11,410 bases of DNA from DASPXY01 sp038227745 (GTDB lineage: Bacteria > Planctomycetota > Planctomycetia > Gemmatales > Gemmataceae). Positions 1 through 6,479 of this stretch are shown piece after piece. The position numbers and the translations under genes are program-made. Positions within the stretch are counted from its first letter, which is position 1. Every line of letters starts with the position of its first letter. The notes beneath the pieces were generated by a model. The model searched no databases, was not told the origin of the DNA, and worked only from the letters and a program-made list of their open reading frames with translations. Location of the stretch: positions 1-11,410 of the forward strand of contig JBBRPS010000297.1 of assembly GCA_038227745.1 (NCBI GenBank), written 5' to 3'.

Positions 1-28
1 AGAAGGGCAGCGATGCTTGCTCGGCCAT
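1..28 (-). CDS. 5' end of a minus-strand gene cut by the window edge
   Basis: Reading leftward on the minus strand there is an AGGAG Shine-Dalgarno sequence (36-40), a seven-base gap and an ATG at 26-28. Nine open codons (MAEQASLPF) follow before the window ends. A second ATG at 31-33 lies only two bases from the AGGAG, too close to be preferred. Nothing can be said about function from nine residues. If real, this gene is divergent from the MBL-fold gene to its right, and the two start regions are separated by fewer than 50 bases, so they would share a very compact promoter region. Confidence 0.4.
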
Positions 29-125
29 GGCATTTCTCCTCTGTGAACCAGGTCAGTCCGAGGAGAATCATTCGCGTGGCCCTTGTCAAAATCAACCCCT
101 CTGCCAACAATGTACTGGCGTTTAG

Positions 126-683
126 ATGCGATTACCCTGCTACTTCATCAGGCACCCCGAAGGTGGCTGGCTGATCGACTCGCCGAAATTCGTCACACCG
201 CTGGTGCGGCGGCTGGAGGCTCTTGGGGGCATCGCCCACATCTTTCTCACCCACCGGGACGACGTGGCTGACGCCGAACGCTACGCCGAACATTTTCAGA
301 GCCGGCGCATCATTCATCGGGATGAGTTGTCGTCGCAGCCGGGTGCGGAAGTCGTCCTTGATGGCGCTGGGCCGTGGGAGTTGGCCCCTGGCTTCCTTGC
401 CATCCCGACGCCGGGCCACACGAAGGGCCACTGCGTCCTGCTCTTCCAGGATCGCTTCCTCTTCACGGGCGACCACCTGGATTGGGACCGGGAGGGGCGG
501 CGGCTTTCGGCCTCCGAGGACTACTGCTGGTACTCGTGGCCGCAGCAGGCCGAGTCGATGAAGCGGCTGGCGGACTACCGCTTCGAGTGGGTGTTGCCCG
601 GCCACGGCCAGAAGGTGCTTTTGTCGGCTAACGAGATGCGAGTGCAAATCCTGCGCCTGGCCGAGACGATGAAGGCGGGATAA
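126..683 (+). CDS. MBL-fold metallo-hydrolase, probably 5'-frameshifted
   Basis: This 185-residue protein has the core of a metallo-beta-lactamase fold hydrolase, a family that binds one or two metal ions and cleaves thioester, ester or phosphodiester bonds. Visible metal-site elements are THRDDVAD (residues 42-49, a variant of HxHxDH in which an Asp replaces the second His), H98 in PGHTKGH, D116 in TGDH and H160 in PGHG. The substrate cannot be deduced. The ATG at 126 follows directly on an in-frame TAG (123-125), has no Shine-Dalgarno sequence and cuts into the first beta strand of the fold. A better start, GTG at 76 with AGGAGAA at 61-67, lies in another frame and leads into residues that fit the missing N-terminus. 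The gene is therefore likely frameshifted near 140, or contains a sequence error. Its TAA overlaps the ATG of the next gene, indicating translational coupling. The fold is certain; the exact start is not. Confidence 0.85.
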   Translation: MRLPCYFIRHPEGGWLIDSPKFVTPLVRRLEALGGIAHIFLTHRDDVADAERYAEHFQSRRIIHRDELSSQPGAEVVLDGAGPWELAPGFLAIPTPGHTKGHCVLLFQDRFLFTGDHLDWDREGRRLSASEDYCWYSWPQQAESMKRLADYRFEWVLPGHGQKVLLSANEMRVQILRLAETMKAG

Positions 684-871
684 TGGCGAGAAACATTCTC
701 AGGACCGGCAAGAAGTCACGGCCCAAAACCGCCGTGAAGGGTAAGCGCTACCGCTGCGCCAGGTGCCGCAAGCGCAGCCCGAAGCCTGTCAAGACGCCGG
801 CCCCCTGGTATTGCCCCAACTGCCTGAAAGAAAAAGCCCCTGCGCTGATCTCAGAATCCGAATCGGTCTAA
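683..871 (+). CDS. Small four-cysteine zinc-ribbon protein
   Basis: A 62-residue basic protein. It has two CxxC knuckles, C25/C28 (CARC) and C44/C47 (CPNC), 15 residues apart, which is the pattern of a zinc ribbon or rubredoxin-like knuckle. The first 24 residues are rich in Lys and Arg, which would suit nucleic-acid or ribosome binding, but no specific family is recognised. Its ATG overlaps the stop of the MBL-fold gene (TAATG), so the two are probably translated together. Its 3' end overlaps by four bases the 3' end of the convergent HARE-HTH-like gene, leaving no room for a terminator between them. The start is fixed by the overlap and the cysteine pattern makes coding likely; function is unknown. 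Confidence 0.7.
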   Translation: MARNILRTGKKSRPKTAVKGKRYRCARCRKRSPKPVKTPAPWYCPNCLKEKAPALISESESV

Positions 872-1095
872 TCGGCTTTCCACGACCGCAGCGCAAACTC
901 GTCCTCGCCAACGAACACGAATCGAGATCGCTCTCCATGCCTTTCGATGTCCTTCTTGAGAGCATCACGCACATCAGCTTCACTGGCCCGCCACAACTTC
1001 ATTTCCATGACTTGTGATGCCAGCCAATAGCTTTTTTGCGGTCCTCCCTGGTCGTCAAGTACGAACTGACAAGCATCAAGCAGTGTTTCGATCAT
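868..1095 (-). CDS. Small HARE-HTH-like winged-helix protein
   Basis: A 75-residue protein whose second half resembles the HARE-HTH domain, the winged-helix fold of the RNA polymerase delta subunit N-terminus and of ASXL proteins. Features that fit are the YWLASQVMEMKLW helix region (residues 23-35), the run DVRDALKKDIERHG (41-54) and the typical ending SRFVFVGEDEFALRSW (57-72). The family usually reads DNA or sits beside modification and restriction domains; here it is a stand-alone unit. ATG at 1095 is preferred because GGGGAA lies upstream and the domain begins there. A GTG at 1116, seven codons further up, overlaps the stop of the DUF6933 gene (GTGA) and is the alternative. It is the last gene of a minus operon. 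The family assignment is by recall of the pattern and is moderate. Confidence 0.65.
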   Translation of the reverse strand: MIETLLDACQFVLDDQGGPQKSYWLASQVMEMKLWRASEADVRDALKKDIERHGERSRFVFVGEDEFALRSWKAD

Positions 1096-1112
1096 CGGTC
1101 GTTCCCCAGCCG

Positions 1113-1625
1113 TCACGATCCTGCCTTGTCCACCATCGCCTTGAAAACATCTCGTGGGAAACCGTGGGTTGCGCCGTCATGCTTCATCGCCGACATGGGG
1201 ATTCCTTTGAGCCGGGAGCCGATCTCGGCGGGCGAAACGCCGCCTTCCGCCAGCCAGAACGCTGCATGTTTTGTCATGTCGTTCATGGAACCTGTAATTG
1301 ACCGATTCACTGACTTGGCAAATCGAACCGATTCGCTGACAGGGGCGACCAATCGTTCGTAGACGCCCTCGTATCCATCGGCTTCCATGAACTCTCGGAT
1401 GCTGCTCAAGGCACGCTCAATGAAGGTTTCTTCGTCCGTGACGCCCTTGCCCGGCAGCACCGTGGAGTACAGCGACATTGTGTTGGTCACGAGGATGTAC
1501 TGCGAGCGCCCGGCGAGGAACAGCCCAGCCGACCAGTCGGCAAAGGGGTTCTCGTCCAGGGGCAGGGTCGCCAACGTGCCGGTCTTGATCTTGGCGTTCA
1601 GCGTTTGCGAGAGTCTGAAGATCAT
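1113..1625 (-). CDS. DUF6933-type conserved protein
   Basis: A 170-residue protein that I recognise as the DUF6933 type, a family of unknown function found scattered in bacteria. Conserved stretches are LPLDENPFADWSAGLF (residues 21-36), SQYILVTNTMSLYS (41-54) and NRSITGSMNDM (107-117). There is no signal peptide, membrane segment or recognised catalytic motif, so it is probably a soluble cytoplasmic protein. The ATG at 1625 has GAGG five bases upstream. It lies 29 bases after the frameshifted small gene and overlaps or abuts the HARE-HTH-like gene, so it is inside a minus operon. The last 40 residues (from about 128) are not part of the motifs I recall and may be a lineage-specific tail. Presence as a gene is near certain; the biochemical role is unknown. 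Confidence 0.85.
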   Translation of the reverse strand: MIFRLSQTLNAKIKTGTLATLPLDENPFADWSAGLFLAGRSQYILVTNTMSLYSTVLPGKGVTDEETFIERALSSIREFMEADGYEGVYERLVAPVSESVRFAKSVNRSITGSMNDMTKHAAFWLAEGGVSPAEIGSRLKGIPMSAMKHDGATHGFPRDVFKAMVDKAGS

Positions 1626-1654
1626 GACATCCTCACCAACCCAGGTGATCCTTC

Positions 1655-1892
1655 CTATTCCGGCACGGCGATGAACGCTTCGCCGGCTCGCATGATGATC
1701 GGTTCACCCAGGTCCACCCAGCCGCCTTCGCCAACAGTGGCGGTCGCCAGTAGGCCCAGCCGCTCGTTGGTGCCGGCGTTGATCTTGTTGACTTCCACCC
1801 GTCGCCCGGTTTCGACGCCCTCCAGGTGAAAGCGGGGGATGAGCCGGTCGTCGGCGAAACGTGAACCCGTCGTCTTGGTAAAGCGGCATCAT
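1655..1892 (-). pseudogene. Small conserved gene split by a one-base frameshift
   Basis: Two minus frames join into one sensible protein. The first gives MMPLYQDDG from ATG at 1892, with AAGGA ten bases upstream. The second continues SRFADDRLIPRFHLEG and runs, rich in Val, Gly and Glu, to RAGEAFIAVPE and a TAG at 1655-1657. Dropping one G from the GGG at 1866-1868 fuses them into about 79 residues. The second frame alone has no start codon between its upstream TGA and the middle of the domain. The first frame alone turns into an Arg/Gln/Pro-rich string after the junction, which is typical of a wrong frame. The ATG lies 14 bases beyond the stop of the upstream gene (2578-1907), as expected in an operon. 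I do not recognise the family. The shift could be a real mutation or a base-calling error in a G run. Confidence 0.6.
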
Positions 1893-1906
1893 CGCAACCA
1901 TGTCCT

Positions 1907-2578
1907 TCAAGTAGCGGATACGGCGGAAGCGTGGATTTCGGGGATGTACCCGGCCCGGATAACCTTCACCGTCGATTTCGGCGTCAGCACTCGTACTTCT
2001 TCACCCTTCGGTCGCTGCCGCCGCTCACCATAGCTGCCTGGCGACCAGGCCAGCAGGTGGTCGCCCCACACCAGATAAGGCTGCTCTCCCAACGGCGCAG
2101 CGGCCACGAATACCCCGTCCGGCAACTCGTCCAGTCTCGCCACGAAGGAGCGTTTGGAGCGGTCGGGAGCCAGCCGCTCGACGTGCAGGCGGTCGTCGAT
2201 CTCGGCGGCGGTGGGCCTCGACGACCCGTTGTCACCTGGAGTCGCCGTCCTCCAGGCGTTGTAAAAGGCGAGGAAGCGAGCGTGGCGGCATTCCGCACAA
2301 GGGCGGTGCCCGGCTGCCAGAGCGGTCGCTTCATCAAGGAAGAACAGTTCGGTGTAGTGGCCGGGTGTCATCACCGACCGCTTTCGGCCCCGGAATTCCA
2401 GCACGCACACAAGCCACCGCTTCACCTGCCACGCCCGCCTGATGCGCCCTTCGGTGTCGTGAAGGACGCCCCGGTTGCCCATGACCGTGCCCCGCTCCGG
2501 GGTCGCAACGATGTCGCCGAACGGGGTGACACGGTTCTGTCTCGGCACCGCCAATTCCTTCAGGTCCACGCTTTGCAT
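1907..2578 (-). CDS. Conserved hypothetical protein with Ada-like PCxxC motif
   Basis: A 223-residue protein of a type I recall as widely conserved but uncharacterised. It opens with VPRQNRVTPFGDIVATPERG (residues 11-30) and MGNRGVLHD (33-41). The central segment LDEATALAAGHRPCAECR (81-98) closely resembles the second half of the Ada metal-binding domain (ALAAGYRPCKRC), with C94 and C97 as the visible ligands. The first Cys pair of Ada is not present in its usual form; C58 is the only nearby candidate. The C-terminus ends LTPKSTVKVIRAGYIPEIH (198-216) before a short tail. No signal peptide or membrane span is visible. ATG at 2578 is chosen because the conserved region starts just after it and AGGAG lies 12 bases upstream, a rather long gap; ATG at 2611 is an alternative. 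It heads the minus operon and is divergent from the dehydrogenase gene. A role in nucleic-acid handling is only suggested by the Ada resemblance. Confidence 0.8.
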   Translation of the reverse strand: MQSVDLKELAVPRQNRVTPFGDIVATPERGTVMGNRGVLHDTEGRIRRAWQVKRWLVCVLEFRGRKRSVMTPGHYTELFFLDEATALAAGHRPCAECRHARFLAFYNAWRTATPGDNGSSRPTAAEIDDRLHVERLAPDRSKRSFVARLDELPDGVFVAAAPLGEQPYLVWGDHLLAWSPGSYGERRQRPKGEEVRVLTPKSTVKVIRAGYIPEIHASAVSAT

Positions 2579-2700
2579 GACCGGCTTGTTCTCCTCACGC
2601 ACGCACGTCATCGGCCAGGGATAAGATAGTAGCCATCGGCTCGTCAGTCCGGCACGACGGCGGGCGCTCGGCACGGCTTCTCGGACGAGGGAGGTTCACG
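2579..2700. promoter_or_regulatory. Divergent intergenic region, weak promoter signals
   Basis: This 122-base gap separates the divergent starts of the conserved protein (minus) and the short-chain dehydrogenase (plus), so promoters for both operons are expected here. A -10-like TATCTT reads on the minus strand at 2623-2628 and a TAAGAT on the plus strand at 2622-2627, but neither has a convincing -35 at proper spacing. The dehydrogenase ribosome site GGGAGG (2688-2693) is clear. No operator palindrome is seen. Confidence 0.3.
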
Positions 2701-3444
2701 ATGGCGCAAGGATTGACGGGAAAAGTGTCCGTGGTGACGGGGGCGGCGAGGGGCATCGGGCGGGCCATCGCACTGCGGCTGGCCCAGGACGGTGCGGCGG
2801 TCGTCGCCAACTACGCCGGCAGCGCCCAGCAGGCCCAGGAGACGGTCGGCGTCATTGAACAAGCTGGTGGAAGGGCCGCCGCCGTGCAGGCCGACGTGAG
2901 CAAGGTCAGCGACGTGAAGCGGCTGTTCGACGCTTGCTTCGAGAAGTTCGGCAGGCTCGACATCCTGGTGAACAACGCCGGGGTGATGTTTACAAAGCCG
3001 GTCGTGGAAGTCGGCGAGGAGGAGTTCGACCGCATCTTCGCCGTGAACGTGAAAGGGGCGTTCTTCTGCTGTCAGGAGGCGGCGAAGCGCATGGCCGAGG
3101 GTGGGAGGATCATCAACCTGTCGTCGTCCACGACCGCCATGATGCTGTCGGGGTATGCCGCCTACGTCGCCACCAAGGGGGCTGTCGAGCAGTTCAGCCA
3201 CATCCTCGCCAAAGAACTCGGCCCGAAGAAGATCACCGTCAACGTGGTGTCGCCGGGGCCGACCGACACCGAGTTGTTCAGCCAGGGCAAGAGCGAGGAG
3301 CAGAAGCAACGGTTCGCTCAGATGGCAGCGCTGGGGCGGCTGGGCCAACCCCAGGACATCGCCAACGTGGTGGCGCTGCTGACCGGCGAGGACGCCCGCT
3401 GGATCACCGGGCAGAACATCCGGGCCAACGGCGGGACGATCTGA
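2701..3444 (+). CDS. Classical SDR-family oxidoreductase
   Basis: A complete 247-residue classical short-chain dehydrogenase/reductase, a soluble NAD(P)-dependent oxidoreductase. Cofactor motif TGAARGIG is at residues 13-20, D65 (QADV) follows the fourth beta strand, NNAG is at 91-94, N116 is in the active-site helix, the catalytic Ser is at 142 or next to it in NLSSS, and the YxxxK pair is Y155 and K159. The SPGPTDTE segment (184-191) and the ending ITGQNIRANGG are typical of the 3-oxoacyl-ACP reductase/glucose dehydrogenase-like branch. The Asn-Tyr after the second strand (VVANYAGS) does not show the Asp that favours NAD, so NADP is somewhat more likely. Substrate cannot be named. GGGAGG sits seven bases before the ATG. 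It is first in a plus unit with the hypothetical protein and methyltransferase that follow. Confidence 0.95.
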   Translation: MAQGLTGKVSVVTGAARGIGRAIALRLAQDGAAVVANYAGSAQQAQETVGVIEQAGGRAAAVQADVSKVSDVKRLFDACFEKFGRLDILVNNAGVMFTKPVVEVGEEEFDRIFAVNVKGAFFCCQEAAKRMAEGGRIINLSSSTTAMMLSGYAAYVATKGAVEQFSHILAKELGPKKITVNVVSPGPTDTELFSQGKSEEQKQRFAQMAALGRLGQPQDIANVVALLTGEDARWITGQNIRANGGTI

Positions 3445-3485
3445 ACCGAACCTGTTCGCAATGAACTGATTTCTACAAAACCACC

Positions 3486-4049
3486 ATGCCAATCGTCTTT
3501 TCAGCCGTGAAGCGTTTCGACCCCGCATGTGGCGAGGCGTGGCAGAAGTTCATGGAGTGGTCCGGGCTGAGGCAACTGAGGGAAGTCGTCTCGCTGGACC
3601 TGATCCTTTGCCCGACCGTCTTTCACGACTTGACCGCCGAGGACTGGCGGCACAACGTCCAGGAGGACTTCAAGATCACCCTCTTTCACGCTCTCGACCA
3701 CGTTCTGCGCCGGGTGGCCGGTGACGACCGGGTGAACTTCCTGGCTCTGATGCAGAACCCGACTGAGGACGAGGCTTGCTCTTTCAACGACCCCCGATTC
3801 ACCTTTCGGGGCTTCGATCTCGTGGAGTTGCAGACGGGCATCAGCGCCCTGGTCAACTGCGGCGGGTTCGACAGGGCGTTCGTTCCCACCGAACTCTCCG
3901 ACTGCGGCCTGCTGGCCGACCATGCGAGGGCGCTGACCGTCCAGAAGCGGCTCCGGGCCGAGTACCCCGACGAGCATCATGCGGACTGCGACCTGTGGGC
4001 CGTCTGGCAGATGACGACGGAGCCGAAGATGATTGGAGAACGAGCATGA
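3486..4049 (+). CDS. Conserved hypothetical protein, 187 aa
   Basis: A 187-residue soluble protein that resembles an uncharacterised conserved family I recall from diverse bacteria. Its best-conserved stretches appear to be VVSLDLILCPTVFHDL (residues 34-49), EDWRHNVQEDF (52-62), LVNCGGFDRAFVPTELSDCG (122-141) and EHHADCDLWAVWQM (163-176). The Cys and His residues in these blocks (C42, C125, C140, C168, H165) may be structural or bind metal, but no known site is recognisable. There is no signal peptide or membrane span. It starts 41 bases after the dehydrogenase and has no visible Shine-Dalgarno sequence, so it may depend on the upstream gene or be leaderless. Its TGA overlaps the ATG of the methyltransferase (ATGA), showing coupled translation. 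Function is unknown. Confidence 0.85.
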   Translation: MPIVFSAVKRFDPACGEAWQKFMEWSGLRQLREVVSLDLILCPTVFHDLTAEDWRHNVQEDFKITLFHALDHVLRRVAGDDRVNFLALMQNPTEDEACSFNDPRFTFRGFDLVELQTGISALVNCGGFDRAFVPTELSDCGLLADHARALTVQKRLRAEYPDEHHADCDLWAVWQMTTEPKMIGERA

Positions 4050-4753
4050 CCGCCGTACTCGACCGCAATACCTTCGAGAGCGCTTACGCCAGACAAGCGC
4101 CCTGGGACATCGGCGGGCCGCAGAAGGCGTTCCTCGACGTGGCCGACCGGATCACTGGCTCGGTCCTCGATGGCGGCGGCGGCACCGGAGAGAACGCCCT
4201 CCACTTCGCCGGGCGGGGCTGCCAGGTCACGGGCATTGACTTCCTGGAGGAGCCGATCCGCAGAGCCAGCCACAAGGCCACCGAACGGGGCTTGCCGGTG
4301 ACGTTCCTGGTCAAAGACGCCCTGACGCTGAAGGACTGGACCGAGCGGTTCGACAACGTGATCGACAGTGGCCTCTTCCACGTCTTCTGCGACGATGACT
4401 GGAAACGCTACGTCGAGGGGCTGACGACGGTGTTGAAGCCGGGCGGTCGCCTGCTCCTGCTCTGCTTCAGTGACGAGGAGCCGGGTGCGCAAGGGCCGAG
4501 GCGAGTGTCGAAGAAGGAACTGCACGACGCCTTCGCCGAGGGCTGGGTCGTCGAGTCGGTCGAGCCGTCCCGCTACGAGGTCCGGCCCGACTTGAAGGAC
4601 TTGACCTTCAGCGAGGGCGGGCCGAAGGCGTGGTTCGTGGTGGTGAGGAAGGCAGTCAAGGCCCAGGAGTTACCCTGTGATTTGCACCAGCACCAGGCCA
4701 CCCACGGCGTAGGCCAGGGCCGGGAGTTGTTCGGCGTGCATCCACGGAGTTGA
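4046..4753 (+). CDS. Class I SAM-dependent methyltransferase
   Basis: A 235-residue class I methyltransferase of the small-molecule type. PWDIGGPQKAF (residues 19-29) is followed by SAM-binding motif I VLDGGGGTGENALHFA (40-55), the acidic residue D65 after strand 2 (VTGID), D91 (VKDAL), motif IV DNVIDSGLFHVF (103-114) and the post-motif KPGGRLLLLCFSD (131-143). PRRVSKKEL (151-159) and GWVVESVEPSRYEVR also match the thiopurine/TehB-like branch. Acceptor substrate is unknown. Motif I usually reads VGCGTGE; here GGGGTGE, which should still bind SAM. After about residue 203 there is a 30-residue tail rich in His and Gln (CDLHQHQATHG) with no match to the family as I recall it. The start is fixed by the ATGA overlap; the frame is open further upstream, but only as a shadow of the preceding gene. 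A hairpin terminator follows 22 bases later. Confidence 0.93.
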   Translation: MTAVLDRNTFESAYARQAPWDIGGPQKAFLDVADRITGSVLDGGGGTGENALHFAGRGCQVTGIDFLEEPIRRASHKATERGLPVTFLVKDALTLKDWTERFDNVIDSGLFHVFCDDDWKRYVEGLTTVLKPGGRLLLLCFSDEEPGAQGPRRVSKKELHDAFAEGWVVESVEPSRYEVRPDLKDLTFSEGGPKAWFVVVRKAVKAQELPCDLHQHQATHGVGQGRELFGVHPRS

Positions 4754-4770
4754 GAGGGGCCACCACAAAG

Positions 4771-4800
4771 AAAAAGCCTGGTGAAGTCACCAGGCTTTTT
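4771..4800. terminator. Bidirectional intrinsic terminator
   Basis: A perfect 8-bp stem GCCTGGTG (4776-4783) / CACCAGGC (4788-4795) with loop AAGT is flanked by five A on the left and five T on the right. It can therefore stop transcription on both strands. It lies between the methyltransferase stop (plus) and the recombinase stop (minus), which converge on it. Confidence 0.9.
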
Positions 4801-4815
4801 GCGTTTCACGCTGTC

Positions 4816-6462
4816 TCATTTCTTATTGGCCCAATACCGCACGGTTTCTACCGGCAAGCCCACTTCCTTGGCAATCCAGGGCAGCTTGTGGCCCTGTTGG
4901 CGAAGGCGCTGGATGCGCCGGATGGTGCCGAGCGAAATGCTGGGATGACTCTTGCGGGAATCGGCGGGGAAGGGTTCGGCCACCGGGGCGAAGACCACCG
5001 GGGCAAGTTTGTCCCACACTTTTTCGAGGGTGGCAAAGACCTTCTCGAAGTCCCGGTCGGTGTAATCGTCTCCGAACTGATCGGAGTTGGTCTGGCCCCT
5101 GGAGTGGAACACTTTGGCGATTTCCCCATCGCTCTCTTTCTTCACCAGGTTGCCAGCGGTCTTCCGCAGCTTGTTGAAACTCAAATCACGGAAACCGGAA
5201 TGATCCTTCTGGACACGTTCCAGCAGCTTGCTCCAGGCGTTGGAGATGTTGCCTTTGGGATTGCCGCCTTTGGTGGTGCCGGCGTAGGGTTTGCCCTCGC
5301 CGGTCACGAACAGGTAGGGGCAATCGGCGGCACTGGAGGGACGACGGGCCAGAAGCCAGTTCACGGCATCGCCTGTCACCGGCCACACCTTCCAAGCGGC
5401 ATAGATGCCGGTTTTCGTGCGGACCCTGGACGCCAGCCGGCCTTCAACGTCCACGTCCTTGCTCAACAAGGTCCGAATTTCCATCTGGCCGAAGCCGAAG
5501 TTAAGGGCCAGGGCGAGGTATGTGCGTTCCAGAGGGGTGGCGTACTGCCACAGCACCGCCAGTTCATGCGGCTCGAAGGTGTCTACTTGTTTGGGGTTGC
5601 GGAGGGCGTCCATCTCCAATTGCGTGAACGGGATGTCCAGGCGTTTGGGCCATTCCAGGTCAGCGGGTTTGCGCCAGCCGAATCTCTTTTCCTTGTTGAG
5701 CCACGAGACGAACTGTTTCAGCATCTTCACCACGTCCCGAACCGTATCCGGCGCTGCTGGCCTGCCCTTCTTGGTTTTGGGCCGTTTCCGCCAGTATTCC
5801 CGGATGCCGAGGATTTCTACCTCGCCGAACTGGCGCAATGGCAGGTCGGGTTGGTGTTCCTTGAGCAGTGAACAGTAGAAGGCGTTGCGGTTGGCCGAGG
5901 TTTTCGGCTTGCCGTCCACGTCCACGAGCCTGGCACGCTCGGCTTCGGCGAAGGCGTCCAGAGCGCTGTGCAGGGTGGCTTTGCTAACGGCGGTTTCTGC
6001 CACCCGCTGTTCAAGACGATTCGCTTGCAACAGGAGGGATGCGGCCCGCTGAACCTCCAGTTCCTCCTGACGCCGAACGAGGGCGGCATTCTTCAGGGTC
6101 ACGGTCACGCCGTACTTGCCGGTAAGCTGGCGGACCCACAGGACAGGGGCCGGCATCTCGGCCAGCCGGGCGGCGGCGCTCGGTAGGAGGTCGCAGTGTT
6201 CTTCGGGGTCCAGTTCAACGCCGTCCAGTCCCTTGCTAACGGCTTTGGCGATTGCCAAACTGGCCGAATTCCACACGCCACCGTCAGCGGAGCAGATTTC
6301 TTCCACCTTGGTCTTCCGCCGCAGGGCTTCCCACTTCTCGACCCGACCGAACGTGAACCGGGGCTGGTTCGGGTCGCCGGGAATCCGGCCAATGCGCCGG
6401 TTGTACTGGCCCCGGTGGTCTACGCTCAGGTCATCCTTCTTGGCAACGGTTCCCAAAGCCAT
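4816..6462 (-). CDS. Tyrosine recombinase / integrase with C-terminal HTH
   Basis: A 548-residue tyrosine-recombinase-type integrase, expected to integrate and excise DNA at the neighbouring tRNA-Glu. A long N-terminal region (1-215) holds a coiled-coil-like stretch (about 128-180). The core-binding domain (about 216-290) contains DTVRDVVKMLKQFVSWLN. The catalytic domain shows K350 in RTKTG, R433 in NKLRKTAGNLV, H453 in VFHSRGQ and Tyr nucleophile Y467 in GDDYTDR. The first Arg, normally in GLRxxE, is replaced: the segment reads NFGFGQMEIRTL (321-332) with Gly at that place. N430 stands where box II often has His. From 509 on, TIRRIQRLRQQG and IAKEVGLPVETVRYW form an extra helix-turn-helix. 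ATG at 6462 is chosen because GGAGG lies eight bases upstream; the frame is open to 6552 without such a signal. The neighbours are a terminator downstream and a heptamer array and tRNA upstream. Confidence 0.88.
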   Translation of the reverse strand: MALGTVAKKDDLSVDHRGQYNRRIGRIPGDPNQPRFTFGRVEKWEALRRKTKVEEICSADGGVWNSASLAIAKAVSKGLDGVELDPEEHCDLLPSAAARLAEMPAPVLWVRQLTGKYGVTVTLKNAALVRRQEELEVQRAASLLLQANRLEQRVAETAVSKATLHSALDAFAEAERARLVDVDGKPKTSANRNAFYCSLLKEHQPDLPLRQFGEVEILGIREYWRKRPKTKKGRPAAPDTVRDVVKMLKQFVSWLNKEKRFGWRKPADLEWPKRLDIPFTQLEMDALRNPKQVDTFEPHELAVLWQYATPLERTYLALALNFGFGQMEIRTLLSKDVDVEGRLASRVRTKTGIYAAWKVWPVTGDAVNWLLARRPSSAADCPYLFVTGEGKPYAGTTKGGNPKGNISNAWSKLLERVQKDHSGFRDLSFNKLRKTAGNLVKKESDGEIAKVFHSRGQTNSDQFGDDYTDRDFEKVFATLEKVWDKLAPVVFAPVAEPFPADSRKSHPSISLGTIRRIQRLRQQGHKLPWIAKEVGLPVETVRYWANKK

Positions 6463-6479
6463 TGTTGCGGCCTCCACAT

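Noticed and set aside
868..1625. Toxin-antitoxin reading of the two overlapping minus genes
   Set aside because: Neither protein shows a known toxin motif, and the larger matches DUF6933; size and overlap alone are not enough.
3447..3458. CGAAC-CT-GTTCG palindrome resembling a LexA box
   Set aside because: The spacer is two bases instead of the four of the Gram-positive LexA box, and it lies between two genes of one unit with no SOS-type gene nearby.
3776..4045. Open frame extending the methyltransferase upstream
   Set aside because: It overlaps the 187-residue gene in another frame with low-complexity sequence; the ATGA overlap and motif positions fix the start at 4046.
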